A stretch of DNA of 64,000 nucleotides, taken from the NCBI GenBank assembly GCA_963693085.1, contig OY856412.1, forward strand, positions 1,059,480,244 through 1,059,544,243. Reading direction: 5' to 3'. This document shows positions 34,189-43,953 of the stretch, piece by piece. Position 1 is the stretch's first letter, and each line of letters begins with the position of its first letter. The notes under the pieces were generated by a model, which did not search any database, had not been told where the DNA came from, and saw only the letters and a list, made by a program, of their open reading frames with translations. The DNA comes from Alisma plantago-aquatica (Eukaryota > Streptophyta > Magnoliopsida > Alismatales > Alismataceae). The position numbers and the translations under genes are program-made.

Positions 34189-37100
34189 GTTGGGTTCCGA
34201 CATCCTTCTTTCTTGCAGGTTAAAAAGAGATGGATTGTTGATAATGGCTGCTCTAAGCATATGACTGTAGAAATCAGCCATTTCAACAAGTTTGTGAAAA
34301 AGAAAGGAGGATCGATAACCTTCGGGGACAACAAGAAGGGTAAGGTCATAGGTGAGGGTGATGTGGGAAATGAGCTATGTATTAAAAATGTGTTGCTTGT
34401 TGATGTCCTATATCACAATTTTATTAGTGTTAGTCAACTTTGTGATAATGGATATCTTATGTTTTTTACTTCTTTAGAATGCTTGCTTCTAGATTCCCTC
34501 TCCTACAATGTTATATATAAGGGAACTAGAAATGGTAATCTTTATGTCATTGTTCTTGATGCTCTTAAGCCCATACTAAATAGATGCTTGGTAGTAGATA
34601 AAAATGATATTTCTCTTTGGCATCACTATTTGGGTCATGTGATTATACATCAAATGAAGAAATTGAGCAAAAAGGACTTGGTTAAAGGACTTCCCAAATT
34701 GGATTTTGAAAAGGATGAGGAATGCCAACCTTGTACACAAGGGAAACAAACCAAATACTCCTTCAAATACAAAGGGGTCATGAGTACCAAGAGAGTTCTT
34801 GAACTTCTTCATATTGATCTATTCAGTCCAATGAGAACACAAACGCTTCGTGGTTCCAAGTATTGCCTTGTTATTGTTGATGATTTCTTTAGATATACTT
34901 GGACCTTCTTTCTCGTTTATAAAAGCGATACTCTTGATGTTTTCTCGAGCTTTTGTAAATGGGATGAAAACGAAGCTTCTTGCCGAATTGTTTCTATCCG
35001 TAGTGATCATGGGGGAGAATTTGAAAATGATCTTTTTGAGCATTTTTTTGAAAAATCTGGTTATTCGCCCAATTTCTCTTCTCCTCGTACGCCTCAACAA
35101 AATTGGGTTGTAGAGAGAAAGAACATGTCGCTACAAGAGATGGCTAGGACCATGCTTCTTGAGTATGACACTCCTAAAAAGTTTTGGGCTGAAGCCGTTA
35201 GCACCTCATGCTTTGTGCAAAATCAAGTTTTTACACATCCTTCTTTAAAGAAAACCCCCTATGAACTATGGCATGGTAGAAAGCCGTCTATTGATTTCTT
35301 TCATGTTTTCGGATGTCCTTGTTTTGTTTTAAACATGAAGGATTCTCTTGACAAGTTTGATCTGAAATCTTATAAGGCTTTCTTCCTAGGCTATAACACT
35401 ACTAGCAGGGCATATAGAGTATTCAACATTGAATTGTCTAAAATTGAAGAATCTATCAATGTTAAGTTTATTGAAACTAACCCTATTGTTGGCAAGCATA
35501 TTGTTGATAATGATGTTGCAAATGATTTGATTCCTATCTTAAAAGACCTCAACATCAAAAATAAAGGTAATCAGGCGATAGAAGAAGAAGAAGAAGAAAA
35601 GAAGGATCCCACTCCCCGCTTTGCAAAGAATCATCCCGAGGAGTTGATCATTGGCAACCCATTCGAGAGAGTGAGGATACGAGCTGCTCACAACAAAGAA
35701 CAAGAAGATAGTGCCTTCATCTCCCAACTAGAGCCAAAGAACATCAAAGAAGCCCTTGGTGATGATGAGTGGATCCTAGATATGCAAGAATAGTTAGAGA
35801 AATTCGAGAAGAATCATGTGTGGATTCTAGTGCCAAGACCAAGTGATAGAAAAATCATTGGCACCAAATGGGTCTACCGCAACAAGATAGATGAGCAAGG
35901 GAAAGTTGCAAGAAACAAAGCAAGGTTAGTAGCACAAGGTTACAACCAACAGGAAGGTATTGACTTTGATGAAACTTATGCTCCTGTTTCTAGATTAGAA
36001 TCTATTCATATGTTACTTGCCTTTGCTAGTTACGAAAAATTCTTGTTATATCAAATGGACGTTAAAAGTGCATTTTTGAATGGTACAATCGAGGAGGAAG
36101 TATTTGTTGCTCAACCTCCGAGCTTTGAAAATGACAAGTTACCCAATCATGTTTATTTGTTACAAAAATCTCTCTATGGACTCAAACACGAACCTCGAGC
36201 TTGGTATGAGAAATTAAAGAACTTTTTGTTAGATAACGGGTATGTCATGGGCAAAGTTGATTCTACCTTGTTCCTAAAATATAATTCTAACCATTTTCTT
36301 ATAATTAAAATTTATGTTGATGATATCATTTTTGGTGGGACTGATCTTGATCTTTGCAAGGAGTTTAGTTCTCTTATGTAGAGTGAGTTCGAAATGAGCA
36401 TGATGGGTGAGTTGACTTTCTTCCTCGGCTTTCAAATCAAGCAAACAAAAGAAGGAAACTTCATCAACCAAGGCAAGTACACAAATGAACTCCTCAAGCG
36501 CTTTGGGATGGAGAACATGAAGCCAATGGATACACCCATGTCCAACACTGCCAAACTTGACAAAGATGAAGAAGGTGAGAAGGTAGATGAGAAGCTCTAT
36601 AGAGGTATGATTGGACGCTTACTCTATTTAACTGCCTCTAGACCTGATATTATGTTTAGTGTTGGCTTGTGTTCTCACTTTCAATATTTCCCTAAGAAGT
36701 CACATCTTATTACTATTAAGAGGATTTTGAGGTACTTAGCCAAAACCCAAAATTTTGGACTATGGTATCCTAAATCAAGGGATTTTACTCTTAGAGCATA
36801 TAGTGATGCGGATTATGCAGGGTGTTTGGTTGATAGAAAGTGCACAAGTGGCACTTGCTTCATTCTAGGACCATGCTTAGTGTCTTGGTTATCCAAGAAA
36901 CAAAGTACAGTGGCATTATCAACTACCGAGGCTGAATATATTGCAGCCGGGAGCTGTTGTGCACAAGTCCTATGGATGAAGCAAATGCTCCAAGACTTCA
37001 ACATATTTTTTGATGCTTCTCCTATCTTTTGTGACAATACTAGTGCAATTAATCTTTCTTACAATCCTATATTGCATAGTAGAGCCGAGCATATAGAGGT

Positions 37101-37245
37101 TCACTGTCACTTTCTCCATGATCACATTGCCAAGAAGGATATTTATATCACGCATGTGGACACGGAAAATCAATTGGCGGATATATTTACAAAACCTCTA
37201 GCTAGAGATCAATTTAACTTTATTCGATATAAACGATTTGAATGA
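34189..37245 (+). pseudogene. SIRE-like Pol: protease, integrase, RT, RNase H, broken
   Basis: The polyprotein that matures, copies and integrates the element. In order: protease at WIVDNG (Asp codon 34240; the usual DSG/DTG is DNG here); GAG_pre-integrase with WHHYLGHV...CQPC; integrase core with HIDLF, RSDHGGEF and VVERKN; RT from about 35830 with KARLVAQGYNQ, QMDVKSAFLNG and YVDD at 36313-36324; and RNase H with SDADYAG, TEAEY and FTKPL, ending at 37245. The integrase-before-RT order is Ty1/copia. All of it lies in one frame, interrupted by TAG 35791-35793 and TAG 36379-36381. The frame is otherwise long and well preserved. The integrase has QQNWVVE where QQNGVVE is usual. Confidence 0.92.
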
Positions 37246-37906
37246 TATTGCCATGTGATCTAGCTAGTTGTCACTTTTCTATATGTTTGCTCATGTCTTT
37301 CTTCACATTGTTTTTTTTTCTTATACATGTTTAATGTTCCTAACTTGCTTGTAAACATGCTTAGTTTTTTTTTCTTATTTTTGGGTTTTTATTGAATTCC
37401 ATGTTTTATCACAAAATAGTGCCCAATGATGAGCTAAATGTGCCTAAGTATGTTAATGATACATAATAGAATGGAAAAATAAATGTAATTGGCATGTATA
37501 TGGCTAGAAACTAAGAATGCGACTTTTAGGTCAGGTTGACCTTCAGTCGAGTTTTCACCCTGAGAAACTCGACCGATCAGGAGCTGAGAGCAAGTCTTTA
37601 GTGGACCGTTCGGTCGAGTTTTCAATACACAGAACTTGACCGATCTGCGGGCTGAGCCAACTTAAAAGTTAGGATCGACCGTATTTTTCCCCTCTCAACT
37701 AGAAAATAGACGACCGATTCCTCACCTCTTAGCCCTAAGCTTTCAAACCCTACCCTAAACCTCCTGCTCCTAGCCCTAGATCGACCTAGAAACCTTGATC
37801 TTGACCTCCCCGAGCGTCACTGGTGGGGTTTGGTCGGCGTTTGAGGTTTGCCATTACTTGTTTGCACGTTTTTCATCTCGTTTTCATTTCCATGGTTTCT
37901 CATAGA
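37246..37906. other. Post-pol spacer with two LTR-type dyads
   Basis: T-rich, non-coding spacer. Dyads at 37543-37578 and 37608-37643 use the same CAGTCGAGTTTT / AAACTCGACCGA arms as the LTR array, but the surrounding sequence is not LTR. Confidence 0.8.
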
Positions 37907-39531
37907 TGAAAATGTCCTACTCCAAGCAATGCTCATGATTCCTCATCTAATAATCATTTGATTCCATTTGATAATACCTCTTTTGTGTCGATTGAAGCTA
38001 TAAATAGGTACAAGGACCTTCTTCCCCGAAGCTCTTTTCCTTTTCATGCTTTGATCGATCCTTCCCCTAGGTATCAAGCGATTATTGCCTCTGTTTCTCA
38101 CCTTCTCAACTCCCACCATTTTTCTGCCCTAGCAATCGAACATGACTGCTTTCACAACTCCGTGTCAAGCACTAAAGCTGTTCACAAGTTCTACACCAAC
38201 TTGCGTTGGAACTACGATTCGCTCATCCCACCGCCAAATACTCAAGTAATTCTTACCTCTATGATCGCCGGTCGTCATTTTCAACTCTCCGAGGATACCG
38301 TAAATGTCTTTTTTGCTGGAGACGAGGAAAATGACACCTGGCATAAGGATTATGGAGAATACTTCGATCTTCTTGACCCAGAAGGTTTTTACAAACACCA
38401 TGAATTGACGTTGCCAGATGTTCATCGGTTTTTGAAGAAACATGTCGTGGCCTATAAGAAGAAGTCCACCCTACCCTCCTCCTCTCTTGACCTAAAGAGG
38501 CACATACTGGCTTTGGTGATTAAATATAATGTCCATCCAAAGCAAAATCAAACGGACATTGCCGAAAACACCGCAGTCATTATGTATTGTTTGTTAAACA
38601 ATATCAGTGTCAAGTGGGCCAGGTATATCTTACATCACATGACCTTCTTTGACACTAGAAAGAACACCAAAGGCACCCACCCACCCTATCCGACTTTGAT
38701 CTATGGTTTTTCAAGTTTTCCACTGACAAATGTCACTTTTATGACTTCCATTATCCGGTCGCCAGAAAGGGTGTTTGTATTAGTGAAACCACCCTTCAAA
38801 AGTTCGTTCCTGTGTTTTCCTCTGCCTCTGGTGCTTCTGCCTCTGCAGTCGCTTCATCTACCCCATCCTCCTCCACCCGAGCTCCTCCACCACATCCTCC
38901 TCCTAGACCTAGTTGTGCATCTTTTCACGTGTCTAATGAAACCCTTATGGGTTATATGATGCATCAACAGACATACAATCAACAAGTTTAGGACCATCTG
39001 CACCAGGATCTGTGTTCCATCATGTCTCACATGAACCTATCCTGTGCTTCACCCTACCCCACCTACCAGACATACCCCAGTAGTGCCTATGCTTCATATG
39101 CATATGAGCATTACTGTCCTGCTCCCGACCCTTCCACTGCTGCTCCGCCACCTTTTGAGGCCGGTAGTTCCATTCCTACTGTTCTACCGTTACTTGCTGG
39201 CCCCCTGGCCACTCTGCTAGCTTCTTTGGGTGACTCTGCTCCGTCCTTCCCATAGGCCAATGAGCTTCATGCTCTTGGTATGTCTTAGGCTGAGTAGAAT
39301 GCCCGCTGGCCCGGTCATTCTTTTAACCTTCCTACTGATGAGGAGATGCCAGACCAGGCTGATGATGCTGGTGTTGATGCTGATGACAGTGACGACGAGG
39401 ATGCTTCTGACGATGGTGATGGTGATGGTGTTGGTTCTGATGCTGGCACTGCTGCTCCGCCTTCTGACGGGGATGAGGACTACACTCCTGGTGATGAGGA
39501 CGTTGTTGATATAGATAGCCTAGATGTTTAG
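37907..39531 (+). pseudogene. SIRE-like third ORF (putative plant transposon protein), broken
   Basis: An extra ORF after pol, typical of SIRE/Maximus elements; its function is not established. The likely start is ATG 37907, with a one-base shift before the open stretch from 37958. The N-terminal half has the conserved FYTNLRWNYDSLIPP and TSMIAGRHFQLSEDTV segments of the putative plant transposon protein family. A frameshift near 38700 moves it to the frame of a Pro/Ser/Ala-rich middle (38770-39250, several stops). The end is an extremely acidic tail (39346-39531, about 40% Asp/Glu). I see no convincing signal peptide, furin-like site or membrane span, so an envelope role is not supported. 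Confidence 0.78.
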
Positions 39532-40241
39532 GTGGTTTCTTCATTTGTAGTCTAGAATGCTTATTATATACATCTTTCTAGACTCTTTTGTATGAGAAAC
39601 ATCTTGTCACATTCTTCTGATATGTACTATTTCTTATCTTTGTTTTATCACTTTTGTGTTTGTAGTTGCTCGTATGTGGACGTATATCTGAGTTGTAATA
39701 TCTTTGATGTGCACTATGGCTATTTCCTATGGTTTATCTTATGCATTGGTGTCATCTCGAGTTATATTTTGATCATGACTTGGATTGTATGTCATCTTTT
39801 ATATGTGTGTGATATATGCCTTTAAATTGTTGTTTAATCCATTGCATACATATTTGGTTGAGTTTTTGGAGAAGACCTGGATTTTGCTCTTCTAACCTCC
39901 CTAACTTTTTGATAATGTCAAAAGGGGGAGAGATATTTCAAGTGATAGCTCATGCCTTGAAATTCAATCATATTGGTTTTTCTTTGCTATAATATTGCTT
40001 TTGCTTGTGAGATCCTTTTCTTGTTCAATTCACTATCCTTTATGTGAACTTGCAAAGGACTACACATTACATGTATATTGGTATTTCTATGTGTAGAGAA
40101 ACTAACCATGTAGGTTAGAGGAAGCATAGATTGAGGGGAAGCAATTCACATTGTTCGTATCATGAATCCCCCTTATTCACAAGGCAAAGGTATAACTTTC
40201 ATATCCTTTTAAATATGCTTGATGAATGGTTTGTCATTGTC
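39532..40241. other. SIRE-like 3' untranslated region
   Basis: T-rich non-coding stretch between the third ORF and the polypurine tract. Includes AAAAGGGGGAGAGA at about 39928, a second purine tract close to the real one in sequence. Confidence 0.6.
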
Positions 40242-40255
40242 AAAAAGGGGGAGAA
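40242..40255 (+). promoter_or_regulatory. SIRE-like polypurine tract
   Basis: AAAAAGGGGGAGAA directly before the 3' LTR (TGTTGACC). It is the expected plus-strand primer. Confidence 0.88.
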
Positions 40256-41769
40256 TGTTGACCTAGAGGTTATACATTACCTATATTTTGATAATGACTT
40301 AACCATTCCATTCATATGTATCTAATATGTGTGTTTAAGATTGTTCGCAGGCATTATGTACATGAAAAGGATCCAAAATCCAAAGCCCTAGAATGGGTCA
40401 AGTTCAAGTCAAAATAGCTACAAGTGTGCATTTTGGGATTTCTATGTAAATGACCTTAGAACATATTTGTAATCACTTGTAATGATGAATAGACTTGTAA
40501 CTAAGGTGAGAAAATTGATTGGGACATAAAACACCAATGTTAGATCACTTTTATATGCAATTTTGAAAATTTATTTTGGGCACTTGGTCGGTCGAGTTTC
40601 CCAGCCTTAAAACTCGACCGATCATCCTTAAGTCAATTTTCTGAAGATAGCATCGGTCGAGTTGTGTTTACACAGAACTCGACCAATCAAGTGGATGACT
40701 AAAATGATCTTCAGGGATCGGTCGAGTTTCCCCAGGACAAACTCGACCAACCGTTTGAATATTGGTTTTGTCTTTTACTTGATCGGTCGAGTTACCTTTA
40801 TTGAAACTCGACCGATTGCACTGTACAGAATTTGTAGAAAAAAGTGATGTGACCGTTGGTGGGTTACTTGATCACAAATAGAGACGTTTTCTTGAAGGAA
40901 AATGACTATATTTTGGCCCAAGAGTTCACCTAACTCAAAGAAACACCCTCAGCTATATATAGGACACTTGGAGTTCATTCCAAGGCTACTCTTTCATTGC
41001 AAACTTAGTTCTACCATAGCTGAGAGTGTTATAAGCCTTTGAGCCCCTTTCTCTCTCTACCTTCAAGTCAAATTCATGAGTATGAGTGAGATAGGTTCCT
41101 ATGTAAGAGAGCTACTCCATGTGTTGATGTAAAAGCTCTCCTCCTCCATCTTCCAACCTCCATTCCTTTGAAGATAGTTGAAGATCCCTCTCCAAGTGAA
41201 GCAGAAGGTGGTGCTGTTCTTCAAGGTTGAAGAAGGCAAGATGCTCCAAGTCTCCAAATGAAGGAGATAGGTGCTCCATATCTCCAAGTGAAGGCGAGAA
41301 GCAAGGCAATGCTCAAGGAAGATATGTAATCCCTTGAAGGTAGAAGACTTGAACAAAGGAGTGGGTAAGTCCATGTTGATGGCTGAAGACTTCATGCTTC
41401 AAGTGGGTAAGCTCCTTCTATAGGTTGAAGATCTTTGCTTGAGGTACTAAGCCCTTGGATGTGTGGTTGTTGTATCTTGTAATCTTATTGTGTAATATAA
41501 GAGTACCAAGATTACAAATCCTAGAGACTAACCCACTCTAGATAGTGGACTGACATTGCTCCTAAGTTTAGGACATGGAACCACTCTAAACCACCTGTCC
41601 ATGTGCTTGCTCTTCCTTATCTCTGATCCTTGTTGTGCATGTTATATTAAGTCATCAAATTGCTACTTGCTTAAGTTTCTACAATTAATATAATTTGGTG
41701 GTCTAATCAATTTTGTGAGAATTGTGAAGCTCTACTCAACCCCCCCTTCTAGAGCCCATTGATCCAACA
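40256..41769 (+). repeat. SIRE-like LTR shared by two elements
   Basis: Its left side has the polypurine tract and its right side a priming site (TGGTATCAGAACA, 41772) followed by gag. It is therefore the 3' LTR of the first element and the 5' LTR of a second, truncated one. Starts TGTTGACC, ends GATCCAACA; TATA box 40954-40962. Confidence 0.93.
40587..40818. promoter_or_regulatory. Four-dyad array in U3 of the middle LTR
   Basis: Best preserved of the three arrays. Dyad 1 has perfect 11-bp arms (CGGTCGAGTTT 40589-40599, AAACTCGACCG 40610-40620). The others are at about 40652-40687, 40716-40752 and 40780-40817. Several arm bases that are TG or CA in the 5' LTR are CG here. Confidence 0.9.
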
Positions 41770-41819
41770 AGTGGTATCAGAACAGGTCTTCTCCAAGCTA
41801 CTTCAACATGTAGGAGAAG

Positions 41820-42331
41820 ATGGGAAATTTGGCACTTGGTTCTCTGAACCTAGAAGGAAACTTCTCCATGAGACCTCCGGTCTTCGACGACACCAACTTC
41901 CTCTATTGGAAGAGAAGGATGCAGTTCTACCTTCAAGGTGTGAGCTATGAAATGTGGAAGATAGTCCACCTCAAATATGATGATCCAAAGGGGGACATCA
42001 CCACATGGATTGAAGTTGAAATTAAGCATGCTCAACTCAACGTCAAAGCTATGAGCATCATCTACGCTGCCCTTACTCCATCCGAATTCAACCAGATTTC
42101 CTCATGGGACACCGCACATGAGATATGGCACAAATTGTGTGTCACCTATGAAGGAACTGAGCAAGTGAAGGAATCCAAGGTCTACATGCTTGGTGGTCTT
42201 ATCGAGAACTTCAAGGTGGGTAATAATGAGAGAGTGGTTGATATGTACACTAGGCTCTATGTCATCTTAAATGGTTTGGCAGCCCTTGGGAGTGTGATGG
42301 ATAGAGGTACTATCAACTCTAAGGTTTTAAG
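41820..42331 (+). pseudogene. Second SIRE-like Gag, truncated after about 170 codons
   Basis: Starts ATG 41820 with the same N-terminus as the first element, and keeps TGG at 41907 where the first has TAG. Homology to 32141-32650 ends at SKVL, about 42331. The sequence then becomes unrelated (the frame runs on to 42368 by chance). The rest of this element, about 9.5 kb, is missing. Confidence 0.9.
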
Positions 42332-42529
42332 TAGTAAAGAGAAAATGCTAATTCACAATTCTAGGTGACATGAGAAGTATAAAATTCGCTCCATGGTCAT
42401 CATAGGGAAGTAAAATGGTTCACTCTCTCTAATAGATGTTAGGCCATAAGAGAAAGATATGTTGTAATGTGCATCTTGAGGAACAAATCACATAGTGAAT
42501 CCCCCCCCCCCCCAACACACACAAAGGAG
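42332..42529. other. Short unassigned stretch after the deletion junction
   Basis: Non-coding; includes a C run of about 13 at 42501. It precedes the gypsy-LTR-like segment. Confidence 0.4.
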
Positions 42530-42925
42530 TTGTATAAATGTCATAGAAGAGATGAGACACCAATTCTTGGTATGTGATTATTGAGATATTATGTGAGATT
42601 GGTGACATTGTGGAATTGTGAAAAAGGTATATAATGAATTGTTATCATACTAAGGAGTGAGAATAAAATTGAGGATTCTAGAGGTTCCTATCTAGTATTG
42701 TGTTGGACTTTAGTTGCATTGTTTGTCTTAGGGTGGTTAGCTAGATGTTAAGACATGGTCACCGATTTATGCAATGTTGATACTATGGTGACTTCTTCTT
42801 AGTTAAGTATAGAAAAATAGTTTGAGGGCATGATCAAAAGATGAAAAGTAGATATTTGATATCCATAATTCTTTATTTCCATTCATTTATACCTTTATAT
42901 TTTTAATGCTAAGTATCTACTAACA
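42530..42925 (+). repeat. Candidate gypsy LTR segment, right copy
   Basis: Collinear with 25540-25935 over about 400 bases at low identity. It lies just past the truncated SIRE-like gag, consistent with the SIRE-like cluster having landed inside the gypsy element. Confidence 0.5.
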
Positions 42926-43900
42926 AATGGGGAGTTTTGTGTCTCCTAACTTGTTCTTATACCTAATCACTAAGACAATGGAAAATAAATTATTTTGCAA
43001 TACAAGGAGTCATTCTCCCACCATCCTAGAAAGAAAGATGAAGTGACTTCACCTTTTCAAGTGAACATGTCATATAGGAAGTACGATGGGTACATGAAAG
43101 TTGACAAAATTGCTTTGACTACTGAGCCATTTATGTCTTTTAGACTGAGTTGAATGAGATTGGTGCATCGAATGATCAACTAAATCCCGCAACATTCAAC
43201 ACATTTTGTTTCCCATTGATCTCCTTTCCATTCCATGTACCTTGAGTCGTCAAATCTTCCCTTGAGAAGGGATCTCTATGGTGTAACTAGGACTAGAGAG
43301 AGTGTACTAGCCTACTATGGTCAAAAGGATTCTCAATATTCATGGGGTGTTGGATCTTCTAGGAAAAACATGGATTTGGGATATCCTCCTAGTTAACTAA
43401 CTATACACCTCTCAAATGACATTGATGCCTAGTCATCTTGAAGAACACTAGATTCCCACATGCATATTGATGTGGCTGCCTACACATAGTTAGGCAAGGA
43501 TTATTCCTTGAGTTTATCATGATCATACACTTGAAAAAAGATCCTAAAAACTACATTGCCTTATTCAAGTATTTTTTCTTTCTAATATTGCTTATATTGA
43601 GAAATAAATTATTTATATGGCCACTCACATGAATACTTATTTGGATTAAAACTTTAATACATCAATCACAACTTGGTATACATTCATTTAAAATGGAGAT
43701 AGAACTTGCTTAGACCATTCCTAAATTTATTTCATCACTTAATAACTATCTCAAGGGTGCGTTAAAATGGGAATGGAATATGTAAGATCTAGACTTGGTT
43801 CACATAGTGATATAAAGGAAGGGACGTTTAGGGATAATTTAATGAATACAAGAAACTTTGGCGATAGATGAATGGAAAATATTTAATTCATAAATGTTTC

Positions 43901-43953
<53 letters not shown>

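Larger units (their letters stand above)
30574..41769 (+). mobile_element. SIRE/Maximus-like Ty1/copia element
   Basis: An 11.2 kb element with LTRs at 30574-32090 (1517 bp) and 40256-41769 (1514 bp). About 6% of positions differ between them over the first 650 bases, counted by eye. Interior: priming site 32093, gag 32141, pol to 37245, spacer with LTR-like dyads, a third ORF to 39531, and polypurine tract 40242-40255. The long gag with coiled coil, the extra ORF after pol and the long LTRs fit the SIRE lineage. It is disabled by at least four nonsense changes plus frameshifts. It lies in the remains of a Ty3/gypsy element. The left flank is GAAAT; no matching right flank exists, because the right LTR continues into another gag. 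Confidence 0.93.

Noticed and set aside
37907..39531. Envelope gene
   Set aside because: No signal peptide, cleavage site or membrane anchor is visible. The family similarity is to the putative plant transposon protein.
39230..39544. Met/Leu-rich and His/Gln-rich frames
   Set aside because: Alternative readings of the GAT/GAC-rich acidic tail of the third ORF.
40587..40818. CRISPR-like array
   Set aside because: The repeats are inverted dyads with irregular spacers inside an LTR of a plant retrotransposon; no CRISPR geometry.
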